A DNA stretch of 64,000 bases from Fasciola hepatica (taxonomy: Eukaryota > Platyhelminthes > Trematoda > Plagiorchiida > Fasciolidae), in NCBI GenBank assembly GCA_948099385.1, contig CANUEZ040000199.1, forward strand, positions 3,978,001 through 4,042,000. Direction: 5' to 3'. Below, piece by piece: positions 12,000 through 24,204 of this stretch. The translations under genes were made by a program, and so were the position numbers. Position 1 is the first letter of the stretch; the number at the start of each line of letters is the position of its first letter. The notes under the pieces are model-generated. The model had not been told where the DNA came from and made no database searches. It saw only the letters and a program-made list of their open reading frames with translations.

Positions 12000-13160
12000 C
12001 CTGTGTTTGCCAAGTTTGTTCGAAAAAACGTTAGCTGACGCCTTGATACCTATTCCACCGCGATCCTGTCAGACGTGTTCAGAATCATTCCACCCCACCT
12101 AGTTACGATTCATTGCTTGTTAAAATCATACAAATGTAACGTTATTCCTTGTCTCGTCAGACTTCTTAACAAGCCTGATCAAGCTTTAACTGAGCTGCTG
12201 GCCATGCTTCCTTGATTTTTTCATCCAATCAATAAATATTGATTTTATATATGACAGATGAATACTCATCGCATGGGATGCATACTGCAGGCATATGACT
12301 TGATTTGACTTGAAAAGGTTGCTTGACCTGTCCCATAAGAATGCCGATACAAACAGCTGTAACAGTGACACGAATTTGAACACCCTTATGAATTATAGGT
12401 GGAACATATGTGAAAATTGTACAGTGGATCTCATTTGACAATCAGTTTTCATTCATTGCTGTAAATAGTTTATAGCTTTAGGCTCAAACTAACTTCCATA
12501 TGAAAAGCTCCTTCAGTTCCTACTTGCTATCGTCATTTGGTAGCTAGATTGGAATCAGTATGTAACAGCGAAGCTAAATTGATCTGCATTAGTAATACTT
12601 CTTACAAGTTATTTTTCATTGTTTGTAACTACGGCTTCGCTTTTTCTCCACTTGCTATTTTTCTCTTATTTGATTGGCAAATTATCCTAACATTTTGGGA
12701 CTGGCTATTCATTTTAAAACCAATCGTATTTTGGCTAATTAAAAACTGCCATCCCACAGTAGGCATTGTATAAATTTCTCCATTGAGCGGGTCCCCATCA
12801 ATTTCGGTGTCATCACTGAAAGTTGTCGATCATGTTTCATGCAGTAACACTTTTACTGTTTCTACAGTACTGTCCGTTGGGTATGTTCAATCGTATTATT
12901 TGAAGTATTTTGCTAATCACCAATAATGAATAAATTTGCACATCACATTTCATTATTTTCGAGCAGCCATTTGACTCTCGTGAGCCATGCTGAAACCCAA
13001 ACTACAAATGATGAATGAGATTTAGACTACATGCAATTCTGACTATTTTCACCTTCATCAATACTGTGTTTTGAAATACTGCACTGTAGAAGTCGTCCTT
13101 TGCTGGTGTTATACTAAGTCATGTTTCGTTTCGAAAATTTCTTGTTTTGTTCTGTTTTAA
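12000..13160. other. Intron-like AT-rich sequence
   Basis: Lies between plus-strand exon candidates. A 78-codon hydrophobic plus-strand frame at 12537-12773 (FAFSPLAIFLLFDWQIIL) looks like AT-rich chance hydrophobicity rather than a membrane exon, as no flanking splice sites fit. Confidence 0.4.
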
Positions 13161-13168
13161 ATCCTTAG

Positions 13169-13542
13169 TCGTTGAGACGCTTTCGTTCACAAAACCCGTA
13201 TACCATATGACGATTTGTGAAGATGAAATACCCAGTCTGATCCCTGTTATCCGTCTACAAGTTGACGAGATGAAATCTACAAGTAGAATCCAGTACCTAC
13301 TTGTGAATCATGGGGTTGAGCAGAACGCATTCAGGATTGATTCCAATACCGGAACATTGGAATTGTTCTTCATGCTGCCCCCAATATCAATGGCTTTGAC
13401 TGTCAAAGCTATCTTAGAGGATGGATCAAATCTTTTTGAGGCCGAAAATGTGGTTCGCGTACACGTGGTCTGTTTCGTTGGCTCACACGCATGGGATGCA
13501 GTCCGGAAGTTGACAAATTTCAATTTACTCAATCTGAAAAGG
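13169..13542 (+). CDS. Exon with degenerate cadherin repeat
   Basis: Acceptor TCCTTAG and donor GTGAGT bound a 374-nt exon. The peptide matches the cadherin repeat layout. It has FTKPVYHMTICEDEIP (the P-x-Y...E-x-x-P entry strand), RIQYLLVN (I-x-Y strand), AFRIDSNTGTLEL (the F-x-ID-x-x-TG-x-L motif) and MALTVKAILEDGSNLF (the L-x-V-x-A...DG strand). The calcium ligands DxD/DRE are not preserved (VDEMK, no LDRE), so calcium binding is doubtful. Cadherins are membrane adhesion proteins. The remainder of the protein is not visible as clear repeats, so this may be a partial or decayed gene. Confidence 0.6.
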
Positions 13543-14545
13543 GTGAGTTAATTGATCATTTTTCACAAATAATGTCACGTGTGCATGATTTATTTCACAC
13601 CAAAATCCTATTCTACTGTTAAGAGTAGTCAAATCAATGACATAAAAACACACGAAAGAAACTTAGTTACCTCATTCAAAATAAGCGTTCTCAATTGAAT
13701 TTTCGAATCTATTCAGATAACTGCGTTTGATTCCCTGAAATGGTGAATAATCTGATGAGTTTATTGATCAAGCTGAAAAATGAAATTTTGCTTGGAAGTA
13801 AACAGTGAACAGATGAAAGAAGCTTATTCGCATTTGACTAGACAAAATGGTTAATGTTGCATAGCATTATGAAAAACACTGTACATCTGCCCCACCAACT
13901 GTTAGCAAGTATGACTGAAAACAAGCTGGCATGACGGTTCCCATGGATGCATTTTTAGCTCAGAGATTTTCCCAGACTACTTGTCAAATAAGTGAAACGG
14001 AATTCAATAGGTCGGTTGGGGATTTCCTCACTTTCACTACTCTAACTATTTCTAGTATTTGAACGTGCATGTGTGTATTTATTTTCTGCAGTTAATTACA
14101 TCATGTGGTTGATTTTTGACAGTAACGAGCCAAAAGACATCCGAAGGTGTTCAAATACGACAGTTGTTTTCAAATGTTCAATAATTCTTCGAAACAAAAA
14201 TCTATCCATTTTCCCCAAAAATAATCCTGTTTGACTTTTTCTACAGTCTTTACATGGTACATTATATTGTGAATCATGTTGGCAAGTGCGGAATGAAGTT
14301 TATGGGATTTAATTGAACTTGCGCTTAGATTTATGAACAAAAGTGTTCGGTGGTTGATATTCAACTGACTTTTCTTCGTTCAGCTATGATCCATGATATT
14401 CACTCAAACACTTTTTATTAAGTATTCAATTTCCAAACGTTGATTGGAACCACAGAGGCGGGGCATAAAGGAGATAACGTGGGTAGAAAAGTTTTGTTCC
14501 ACCCTAAATATTACTTACTATGATTTTCCTGGAAATGTCTTTTAG

Positions 14546-14720
14546 TGACAACCATACCCCTATTTACTCAAACGAAATGGTCGAGGCAATTATGAGGTCA
14601 TCATTCGCGTATTGTTGGATGAGAATCAACAACCGATTGAATTTAACTCCCAATTTATGTGTTCACTAGACAATATTGTGTTTAATTGTGACAAACAGCA
14701 AACACATGAAAACCTGTGAT
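14546..14720 (+). CDS. Possible exon after cadherin exon
   Basis: Behind acceptor TCTTTTAG is a frame reading YEVIIRVLLDENQQPIEF, which resembles a terminal cadherin-type strand pair. In the phase set by the exon ending at 13542 it would begin with a TGA codon. Either an exon lies between them, the site is wrong, or the gene is broken. No donor is obvious. Confidence 0.3.
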
Positions 14721-15200
14721 AAATTCACTATTCATCATATCGTAAGTTGGACATTTAATGAATAATGGAAAAGCTTTGAAAAAATCCATGTGAATGCGAC
14801 TTGACAGTTAGCTCGTGGTAGGGCACACTGGTGACATCATTAAACTAGTTCAGCAAAGACGAGTAGAAGGACAAACTGTTCAATCGCTCATCATATCGCT
14901 CTGTATTTCGTTGACCAAATGTGACAAGCACCAATTGGATGCAGTTCAGATCGATCAATAGTAAATTGTCCAGAATGATCATTCACACTCAAATTGTGCA
15001 ACTTCTAATTTGTGGTTCTGAAACTAACCTGAGATGAACCAGTGGGTATATCATATTATATCTGCTAACAATCAGGTTGATACGAAGTGGGCCTCATATA
15101 AAACAAACAAAATTGTAGGTGTGTAGAAATTCCACGAAAACTCTTAACGAAATTGCCTGTAAATAAGCTGTTGCGGTGACCCCGAATTGACCAAAAATAG

Positions 15201-15433
15201 ATGTGCCACTTCGAATTTCGAACACCGGATACCCACTTGGACATGATTTTCAACACAAGTCCTGGTAACATACATGCCAACCATTTATTGTACCGAAATC
15301 AATTGCGTCATTTTGGATGTGTTGTGCGAACAAATTTGAAGTGTACAGTGTCGAACAGAGCTCAGCTGGAAAGTGCAACGATTGGAGAGATCGGATCTGG
15401 CATGAGATGCCCGAATATTCTAATTAGACCGAC
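15201..15433 (+). CDS. Candidate exon of plus-strand gene
   Basis: Acceptor AAAAATAG and donor GTGAGT bound a 233-nt segment that is open throughout. It encodes CHFEFRTPDTHLDMIF, a HANHLLYRNQLRHFGCVV stretch and a Cys-bearing tail. No family recognised. Strand and spacing fit the same gene as the exons at 13169 and 16281. Confidence 0.45.
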
Positions 15434-16280
15434 GTGAGTCTCAAACACTCGTATTATTTGGAACTAAGAAGTTCGTGTGAGATTGACTGATAAAGAACGT
15501 TGTTCGAGGAACTGCTTTCCATTATGATACTTCATTACACACGTTATTCGGTAGAATATTCTGACAAACTAATTTGTCGTGTGTTTCAATGTATACCTCC
15601 TAAAGCATTCAAACATTATTATAACACAATTTATTCTTCTCATTGGAAGGCTGTGTGTTTCTCCGTCGATATTCGAGATTGTCTGCTCCGCCATGAAAAA
15701 ATCAAATAAACTGCTGTGATCGATACTCCTCAAACCACTCTTATCAGGTGGCTAATGTAGTACTGAACATTGTTCCTGTTTGCTCTCCAACCTACGTTCT
15801 AACTTAAGCTAGTGGGTGAACTGGCTTCATTTTTGCTCGCCGTCGACAGTCCCAGCATTGTACCGTGGACCCAGTCGTTTTGCGGTTACTAAGTCAGAAG
15901 TCTGTTAGGGATTATATTTCCCATTCTGAATTCACCACAAAATTGTTGCACTCCATTTTGTGTAAATTATAACACTGAAATAATATTTTCGGTATATTTG
16001 TGAAATCTTGTGATGCGTTTTCTTCCTGAATGCGTTTGTGCGAGTTATCGATTGGGTTTTGCACCCTTCTGATGCCATATCAGATAAAGCATTTGAGGAG
16101 ATACCTGAAATGTAAATCAACTGCTTATTACCTGCCTTAAGTACCGAAAACTTAATTAAAATACAAGACTACAAACTAGCCTGTTTGTGATGTAGGATTT
16201 GTGGGAGAAATTACCATGGTTTCGTTAGTTACCTGAATGAATACGTTTTCTTATAACGTTTTCTGGTACATCAATTTCAG

Positions 16281-16356
16281 GTTATTTTCTGCCGAGCGCA
16301 ACATGACAAATATCGATTTAAGCTATTTGTGCGCCACAGGCGATGAAAGTAGCTGG
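16281..16356 (+). CDS. Candidate 76-nt exon
   Basis: A strong acceptor (TCAATTTCAG) and consensus donor (GTGAGT) enclose 76 nt open in the frame giving SAERNMTNIDLSYLCATGD. It has an NMT glycosylation-type site and one cysteine, like the other candidate extracellular exons here. Short, so support rests on the splice pair. Confidence 0.4.
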
Positions 16357-16929
16357 GTGAGTTAACACAAAAAGACGAGATCAGAAAAGTAGATTCGTCT
16401 TGAATTTTGATGTAAAAAATGAGTATAGCTTTTCAACTTAAGAAAATCTGTTGAACTCGTGTACAAAAGCATCTGGTTCTGGGCTTGACAGAAAACGTTG
16501 CTAATATCGAAGGTCATAGTTCCAGATACCCAAAGAAATAAATGAATGAATTGGTGGTAATTTTTACCGACTAGTTAATGTGTGAACCGAAAGTTTTGTG
16601 ACCTAATATGCGATGGAAATCGGCTATATTTTGTTGAATGCGAGTCGTTCCTTTGTTGGTTAATGTGGCTGCATTCCAGATACTGAGCAAGAAAAATAGC
16701 AAATGTAGTGGACTAAGAATTTCAAAAATATTACGATAAACGTGTCATAAAATAAGCCTGATTAGAAAAGATCAATAGTCATAATCCTTATTTTCATCAA
16801 ACTTGCTGTGGTTTACTGAAGAGTCATAAGATTAGAAGAATAAATAATTAGGGCGAACGGACAATGAGATTACACTAATCACGAGGACGATTACAACAAT
16901 GACAACGATCATGATATTTGTATCTATTT

Positions 16930-17260
16930 CACAACTACTTGAGGGTGGTGTGTGTGATTGATGATATATTGCTTGGCTAACTGTTCTTTGGACTCCACAT
17001 TTCACGTACAAAACCTCAAGCCATCCGACCAATCCTGCATTTGAAAGCACCAGACTCAAGTCAGAGCTATTGTTAGGACTCATCAGTGGTGCATATCTTC
17101 CGCCTAATTCAGGGTATAAACCATGGTCTTTGGACCTGGAAGATGTGTGTGTGTGTGTGCGTGTGTGTGTGTTACTACGACGCCACCCTGCCCCTCTTCG
17201 GGCTGATCCGGATCACCGAGTTATGTTTGTTCAGATGTCGTCCTCTATGACAGCCAGGAA
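16930..17260 (-). repeat. 330-bp dispersed repeat, inverted copy
   Basis: The reverse complement of this interval matches 24205-24530 closely over most of its length, including a shared GGCGGAAGATATGCACCACT stretch. The two copies flank the RTE element and neighbouring sequence. Just outside, a short piece (about 17305-17350 and 24005-24055, CGAATGCCTC-type) is shared in direct rather than inverted orientation, so the unit is composite. Confidence 0.85.
17144..17172 (+). repeat. (TG)n microsatellite
   Basis: About 14 TG units with one CG interruption, inside the 330-bp repeat. The copy at 24.2-24.5 kb has a much shorter CA run at the matching place, so the tract has expanded since the copies separated. 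Confidence 0.95.
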
Positions 17261-17424
17261 TGCCCCACAGCTTCTAGGGAGATATAGGAATTGTCCAGCT
17301 AACTTCAAGTGAATGCCTCCCACCAAGTCAGGTCTTCTCTGCAGGACTGGGACACTGTATCCGCTTGCGCCCTTCTTGTATTCATATATGTATACGCCTC
17401 GCAATTGCTTGTATTGTTTAGGAT

Positions 17425-17505
17425 CAACCCGGACTGGAGTGGGGTAGTGCAGTGTCAACACACACGTGTTTGAAATGAGAAGACCCGGGTGCAAGCCCTC
17501 GTTTC
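17425..17505 (+). repeat. tRNA-derived SINE-like head
   Basis: GGGTAGTGCAGTGTCAAC resembles a Pol III A box, and CCGGGTGCAAGCCC about 45 nt downstream resembles a B box (GGTTCGANNCC). This is consistent with a SINE head. It does not fold as a full tRNA by eye. Confidence 0.4.
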
Positions 17506-17529
17506 GGTGGATTGTATGCATCACTGATG

Positions 17530-18110
17530 AGCTCTAACAAGAGGAAAAATTCGATTATAGCGTTTCTGGTTTCAAAGCTGGACGCATGACCTAGAGTTTC
17601 AGTGGAAGATGGGGTCCAATCAATAAATCATGATATTCTCTCGTCTGCGAACAGAGTTCCTATGTCCGTAGAACACAACTGCGCTTAATACTGTCGTGAA
17701 GAACTATTATTATCATTCAGTACTCTAATTTGCCATGGAATGCACGAAATTTTGTTTATTACATGGTCTTTACCAGTAAGAGGCAGCCCTTCGGAGTGGT
17801 TCGTATTATTATTTTAGCTACTGATGACTATAGCAGCAGTTAATTTGTGAGTTTTGTTTTCCACAACCGAAAAAACCGGTTAACATGGATATATGATTTA
17901 CATAATAGGAATTCCGAATAATTATCTAAAAGGGCCAATCTTACCGCTGCAGTAACTACGCACGTACACTGGTTCATTGCAGCAACTTTGTCAGTGGTAA
18001 TTCTGCGAGTACCTGTTCGCTTATTGTGATCAAATTCGACAACCCGTGTTTAATTTCTTATTCGATTGTGAATTGCGAATTAATCGTGTACAATTCAAAT
18101 ACCAAACCGT
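17530..18110. other. No recognisable gene
   Basis: AT-rich spacer with no coding, splice or repeat feature visible. Confidence 0.4.
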
Positions 18111-18119
18111 AGCACAACA

Positions 18120-18231
18120 AAAACATCTCATTATCTATAAGAGATCCCCAAAACCTAACAGTAAAGTCGAGTTGAGTAACAACACCATTTGTGCATAAAC
18201 AGACTGTTGTCGCCCCACCACCAAGCATAAC
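18120..18231. repeat. Direct repeat, copy 1
   Basis: About 110 bp that recurs in the same orientation at 18564-18672 at roughly 85-90% by eye (shared CGAGTTGAGTA, CACCATTTGTGCAT). On the minus strand both copies are open in the same frame (VCLCTNGVVTQLDFTVRF here). Confidence 0.9.
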
Positions 18232-18428
18232 CCTGGATCGCTGAAACTATTTCTTGCAGAATGGTTTCCCACTACGGAGGGGTGAGTTGACCAAAACTGA
18301 AGTAGTCACATTGTTGGTATGGTTTTTGACACAAAGTAGACTAGAATTATGTATTTCGACCATTTCAACCATTCTACAACGTAAATGAGACCGGAATTAC
18401 AATTTGACAGCTCAAATTCGATCTTTTA

Positions 18429-18818
18429 CTACGAAAACGTTTTCGTGGAGTCGAAGTAGCAGCATTTATGCCGTTGCTGGTTCGCACAGGGATAGGATGT
18501 TATTTTGAAATCGTCATGATGAGATTGCACCTTGAAGTGGTGTGATGACTTACATGCCTTGAAAAACATTTCCTTAGCTAAAAGAGATCCCGAAAACCTG
18601 ACAGTGAAGTCGAGTTGAGTAGCAACACCATTTGTGCATATACAGACTGTTATCGCCCCATCACCAAGCATGCCTGATAGGTTAATGGGTAGATGACAGA
18701 CGAATCCCAGTCTCCTGGAGCTCATGGATAAGGGCCCATCTGTGCTGGAAGCTAAGTCACCAAAATCAGTAGAATAATTATTGATCCACACAGACGGGCT
18801 TCCACTCAGCCATCCCAC
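18429..18818 (-). CDS. 129-codon open frame over direct repeat copy 2
   Basis: One of the longest open frames of the first 20 kb. It contains AITVCICTNGVATQLDFTVR from the repeat unit and a His/Lys-rich C-terminus. An upstream frame at 18778-18993 (VVLIILGTDQCSLEFFHG) overlaps it in another frame. The repeat unit is open in the same frame in copy 1. It may be a duplicated exon of an unknown gene or part of an unclassified repeat. No splice sites are convincing. Confidence 0.3.
   Translation of the reverse strand: MGWLSGSPSVWINNYSTDFGDLASSTDGPLSMSSRRLGFVCHLPINLSGMLGDGAITVCICTNGVATQLDFTVRFSGSLLAKEMFFKACKSSHHFKVQSHHDDFKITSYPCANQQRHKCCYFDSTKTFS
18564..18672. repeat. Direct repeat, copy 2
   Basis: Partner of 18120-18231, about 445 bp downstream, same orientation. 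Confidence 0.9.
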
Positions 18819-19019
18819 TGCCTTGCGAACTAGTATTGTTTGAACTAAAGGCTTTAGTTAAGAACCCTAATCGTTCTTCTGCTTTGTAACTGGACCCCGT
18901 AGTAGCACAACTACAACATTTCCCATGAAAGAATTCCAAACTACATTGATCGGTGCCCAGGATAATCAAGACCACACTGCCCATTGCATCCATCGGGGTG
19001 GGTAGTGAAAAGTGAGATG

Positions 19020-22000
19020 CCGCTCAAAGTTCCCCCTCTTTTATTCAACATCTGTCTTCTGTCCCTAACCACCTCTCGTTGCCCCCTCTATCCGCTCATA
19101 ATGCTCCCGCTGACAGCAAACCCTATCCTCGCAACGGTTCGTTCTCTAACAGTGTCGTGAATAATCCTTTATCCTGTAACTTGGATTTCCTCAAGTCTCG
19201 TCAGCCTCTGAATAACAACTCCTTTAACGTGCGCACTCTCATACAGGCTGGTCAGCAGGCCTGTCTAGAGCTCACAATAGATTCTCTGAAGATTGACGTC
19301 TGCTACGTAAGTGAAGCGCTTATCCAGGATTTGAGTTTGTGATTCAACTAACTGTTCCTGGTATCTCATCGAGGTATATCCTGCGCGTTTCCCGAGACAA
19401 AGCAGCAGGAGATGTGAGTCAGCTTGATGTAAAAACAGTCTTGACTGACAAGAATGAGGCTGCTGTTTTAGACTGGATACCGGTTAGTAACCGTTTATGT
19501 GACTTAAGGCTCCAGGGATCGGTTGACTTTTGAAAGGATAGCCGCGTTAACAGCTGATCCTCTGTAATACTGGCATACCCACCAAATGATTGCAGCTCTG
19601 ACAAACAGCATTTTTAGGTGGACTTTGAGCCTTACTCACTTAGAACACTAATATCGGGAATAGGCTTCTCCAGTTTTGTGCAGACATTCGAATATTCCTA
19701 TCCAGTATGATTTTTCGAGACAGCTCGCGTTGTATGGCCACATGGCGCTCTAACAGTACAGGTATTCTGAGCCAGATGGATCAGATCGCAATAAGCTCTC
19801 GGTGGCGCAGTTCCATTTAGAACTGTAGAGTCTACTGGTCCACGCACATAAAGTGGTTTTATGCAGTAGATTTATTTCGATTTTCACTCCCGTTTCATGG
19901 TTATTGACAAAAACTGCGAACCCGGTTGGCCGTACAACGTTTGTCTGATCCAGAGGTTCACACCGGTTATAGGTAGAAACTATCACATTAGGTAAGATCT
20001 ACCACGAGCAGTTATGTAGACGAGCACTGGGTACATGTCAAACAGGCGATGCACATAGCAACAGAGTGTACATCATATCCAGAGGGATTTATCAATAGTT
20101 CCTCAGTTTAACGGAATAAAACGTCAGCTCTGGAATTGTAAGGGATGAATGAAATAAGAATAAGCCTATAGAAGCAAGTCATGAAAAGACTTAAGTATGG
20201 TAGCAAAAATTGGTAAGCCAGGGTAGCCGAAGAAATGAAAGTAGCAGCTGCTTCTGGTATCAGTCAAAGACTGCTCATACTTATTTGCGTCGCTGCTGAA
20301 TGGCGAACCTCGGTGAGTGGGACGATATACGATAGAAATGGATGGTCTATTCACTGCAAACAACAAAGGCTTCACAGTTGGGCCGAATACTTCAAGGAGC
20401 ACTTTAGTTGGCCGCACGCTAATATAGTTACTCCGAATTCAACAAATGTTGTTTCTTAGTGAGTAACACTTGAGATCCCATCGGAAGTGGAGGTGGAATC
20501 AAGCATTCGATTACAAACACGTGGGAAAACGGCCAGTTCCGTCGAACTCCCTCAAGCCCGTTTCCAAATGGGTGGTGATGTGCTGATAGTATCACTAACC
20601 ACCTCGTTGTGTGGTATTTGAAACGAGGAGCTTTCATTTATCAAATGGGCGAGTCGATGATTGTACCCCTCTTCAAGAAGGGAATACATACTGAATGTAT
20701 CAATCATCGCGGGATCAGTCTAACCCCGATAGTCACCAAGATACTGTCCTCGATTTTACTTCACCGACTGACACCAGCTCGCGAGAGGAACGCGAGCGAG
20801 CAATAGGCCGGATTCCGTCCAGGTCGAGGATGCATCGACCAGATTTTTACTTTTCGCCAGTTACTCGAAGTGCATCACACACACCGTCGACCAACAATAA
20901 TGGTTTTCCTCAACTTGAAAGGCGTCTTCTATTAAGTTAGCCGGACAGTGCTCCTCAGTGTTGTTCACTAAAAATGTATACCACAGAAGTTCGTGAATAT
21001 ACTAAGGTCACTGAGTTCTCATAATTCTGATAGCGTAAATTCGGTATCACACAAGAATGTCCCATTTCCCCATTTCTGTTCAACTTCGTCATGAACGAGA
21101 TGATGCGGAATGCCTTGCGAGATTTTCAGGATATGGGCGTCTAACTAGCAAATAGTGAAAAGCTATGTGACCTAGATGTCGCGGACGACCTTTTCTCGTC
21201 GTTAGAGTGCACGAATTATGCACAACGAGCATAATATAGACTCGCATCTGAAGCAGATTTATTCGGCATAGACTTTTCACGTTCAAAGTGTAAAGTGATG
21301 TTGCAAGACTGGAGAATAACCTTTCCGAGCTTGATGCTCGAAGGGGAGGTGCTGACAGATTTTGACAGCTCCAATTACCTCGGTTTCAGGGTGACGACGG
21401 ATGGGAGCACGGCAGTCGTGGTAGCATGCTTATAACAAAAGCTCGAGCATTGTACGCTGGACCAAAGCACTTGTGGTGCCGACCTGATATTTCGCCGAAG
21501 TTGAATTTTTGTGTGTACTGTGCTGTTGTGCGCCCAGTTCTGTTGTGTGGTTGAGAAGCATGGAGTGTGTGTGCTGGAAGATGTCCGTCGCTTTGACGAT
21601 TTTTCCCATCGAAGTTTGCGTAGTATCGGTAAGACTGGGTAGAATGACCGGGTGAGGAATGCTGAGGTCAGAAGTTGAGTGTTGGTTACTCGTTCAGATA
21701 TGCTATCACAGCTTTCCTCCTATGGACTAAAGAAAGCCACGTGGAAGTCAACGGGTGACATGACAGCGGGGAATAAGTGAAATATACATCGAACTTAGGA
21801 AACATAGATGCATCAGGTGAACGTGATTAGGGGTAAAATATTTCCTCAGCCAGTTGGCTGTAGACACTGAAGAACATGGCAGTGAACCGAGAACAGTGGC
21901 GATCGTGCTGTCATTTTCTGTCAAATCAGAATGATTGATCAATGTGCGTTTGTACAGTAAGACTGTGTATTCCGTGTGTTGGCTGCTGGGACGTTATTGG

Positions 22001-22060
22001 CTTTTCCCACATGAGAAAGGTAGTGGTCAGTGGGGCTCGCGCTGAAGTTTAATGCAGTGT
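19020..22060 (+). mobile_element. RTE-like non-LTR retrotransposon, decayed
   Basis: Plus-strand pieces follow the order of an RTE element. The endonuclease start reads NNNSFNVRTLIQAGQQACLE then SLKIDVCYVSEALIQD (19.2-19.3 kb), followed by PGISSRYILRVS (19.35 kb). Before the RT are FKEHFSWPHANI (20.4 kb) and MIVPLFKKG (20.66 kb). The RT reads HRGISLTPIVTKILSSILLH, AGFRPGRGCIDQIF, SKCKVMLQDW and LRSIGKTG (20.7-21.65 kb). Stops, frameshifts and loss of the middle and of the YADD box (LDVADDLF remains) show it is dead. A GATGATGCTGATGG tract near 22065 fits the short-repeat 3' tail of this family. Confidence 0.88.
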
Positions 22061-22333
22061 GATTATGATGATGCTGATGGTGAGGATTAGAACTTCTGAG
22101 TTATTCCTTTACAAAAATATAGATACGATTGCCATAGTGGATATGCGTCGTCCATTGAATCGAGCCACACCATATCCATATACAAATTAGACGTTACAAG
22201 GAAAATGATAACAATGTATTGCTATTAAATTATTGAAGCTTCATTGCAATTATTCAGCAATAAAAAATATTTTGGTCTTCAGAAGCCAGCGCACTTCTTT
22301 GGCTTTTCAGTCAACCATTGCTACCTTTGCTTG

Positions 22334-22562
22334 TTAATAATTCTGATTCGCGGTCACCATTCGAATAATCTCGAAATGCCTTATTTTCCAGTAGGTAACG
22401 GCTTTATTGTTCCATAGGATGCAGTGCGGCGCATCAACTTCAACCCACTTGTCCAAATCTACCGTCGGGCAGGCTTCAAAACAACAGTCCTCTGTCGTTA
22501 ACATTGAATGCGCTGCTCGACTCGTCATGTTGTGAAACGTGATCTCTAAATTCATCGGAACT
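22334..22562 (-). CDS. Candidate exon, Cys-rich
   Basis: Behind an ATAG acceptor the minus strand is open for 73 codons, including TTEDCCFEACPTVDLDKW and VDAPHCILWNNKAVTYWKI. The four cysteines and tryptophans suggest an extracellular domain; the family is not recognised. No matching donor before the stop, so it could be terminal. Confidence 0.35.
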
Positions 22563-22764
22563 ATTTACAAACCCGGCTTACTAGCATCGTAATTGCTGTT
22601 CGTCACATCAGTATCTGGGTCAAATTGACAGGTGAAAATTGTCAATGTCTTAGCACGAGACACAAATGCTCCCACCCCGATCAAAGAAATAACCGAATGA
22701 ATTTACCATTATTGCTGAGTGACCCATATAAACCTCGGTCGACATGATTAGAACTCATCAAACC

Positions 22765-22850
22765 CAGCGGCCTAGTGATCCTGACCTATTTTGTTGCATG
22801 ATCGAGCACGAATTCGGTGGGTAATGCACCGTTCATGGCTTCAGAGCCCA
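22765..22850 (+). repeat. Possible tRNA-like SINE head
   Basis: GCGGCCTAGTGATCC resembles a Pol III A box of fluke SINEs and GAGCACGAATTC, 40 nt on, a degraded B box. Weak, reported for completeness. Confidence 0.25.
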
Positions 22851-23450
22851 CTGAACTATTAGCGACAGCCGCCAACCGGACTGTGAGACTCGGAATGAAG
22901 AATCGCATAAGTTTCTAGCAGGTCAAATGTGGTAACGGACAAGAAAACCGGTACCATATCTCTAGGGCCAATTGTGATCAAGAAAAGAAATTATCATATC
23001 TAACTCCAAAATGTTTCTTCTCCGGGGAGAAATTCCTAATGTAATTGTGTCTTGTTCGGTTCTGATGGGCATATTACATGGCGCAAATCTTCTGTGTGAA
23101 ACACTTTCTTGCGGATTGGTTATCTCATTCAGGAGGGTGGCAATCTCATGGAGGCTACTGTATTTCCATCTATATATGAACGAAAAATTATTGGCCATCG
23201 GATTGGTTCCATTTTTACTGGAAAATGATAGCAGTGATGAATGTGAGGGCTTCTGTCTGAGGATGATTAAAAGTTTCTTCAATAATGAAAAATTCCACGT
23301 TTCTCTATAGCATAACATACCTGATAGATGAGTGGTTTGCAAATGAGAACAGGTCAGGCTATCAACCGAACTGATACTATTGTTCAAAAAGATTAACATA
23401 CAAAAAAGTTATTTGCAGCATCGTACAGAACAACGTTTCCTTCTCGTGAT

Positions 23451-23690
23451 TTAAGCTGAATTGTAGGCCAGCAACGTGAACAGATGCTCGGAATGCAGTG
23501 TCAGTTCAATCCTTTCTGGGTATAAAAAAATTGAGCCATTGTTATCTGAACATGAAACTTCTTGTACAGCCGCTTTCAACCGATTTATCGTGTGCTGAAT
23601 CCGTACATTCGTCTTTGTTTCCTTGCTTGTGTTGATTGACGTTTCAGTGGTCGTTTCTGTTAACGATGAACAGAAGCGCCCATTCATCGA
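23451..23690 (-). CDS. Candidate terminal exon, Thr-rich then beta-type
   Basis: Acceptor TTTTGCAG at 23691 is followed by an open 80-codon frame ending in TAA (23451). It has a Thr/Ser-rich stretch (TETTTETSINTSKETK) and then beta-type sequence (AAVQEVSCSDNNGSIFLY, RIELTLHSEH). It resembles in style the first exon of the duplicated gene. The family is not recognised. Confidence 0.4.
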   Translation of the reverse strand, partial: SMNGRFCSSLTETTTETSINTSKETKTNVRIQHTINRLKAAVQEVSCSDNNGSIFLYPERIELTLHSEHLFTLLAYNSA

Positions 23691-24092
23691 CTGCAAAATG
23701 TCTAGTCAACAGGCAACAACCGAGAATTCTCGTCTTCGATACTGGATAAGAAAAACCTCAGAAGAAGTTCTTCTTTAAAGAGAAAGACGATCATCGGAAA
23801 AAGTATGTTTTCCCGAAAAGTGGAATTTGAAAATGAGAGACATCGAATGCACAACTGATCGAGGAATAGTCACTTCCGACAAGTTCAATCAGTCCTGATG
23901 GTGATTGTTCTCTTGCACTGTGCCATTCAAACCCACTAACAGAGAAGCAAAAGAATATACTGGAAAATTTTGCGTGAACCTGTTTTACTTCCCGTCATCA
24001 TCGCGGTAACTCCAAGCGAATGCCTCTTACCAAATCAAGACTTCTTCACAGGATGGGTCGTTGTGCCACCATTTAATCCAGCTTCGCCCTTA

Positions 24093-24095
<3 letters not shown>

Positions 24096-24152
<57 letters not shown>
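24096..24152. repeat. (TA)n microsatellite
   Basis: Uninterrupted TA dinucleotides, about 28 units. Confidence 0.98.
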
Positions 24153-24154
<2 letters not shown>

Positions 24155-24204
24155 CAATCATTCCGAGTATTGTGTGGGATTCATGATAATTTGTTCTGCC
24201 GACG

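Noticed and set aside
12537..12773. Hydrophobic ORF as a membrane protein
   Set aside because: AT-rich intron-like context, no splice sites, no methionine context or homology; hydrophobicity follows from T-rich codons.
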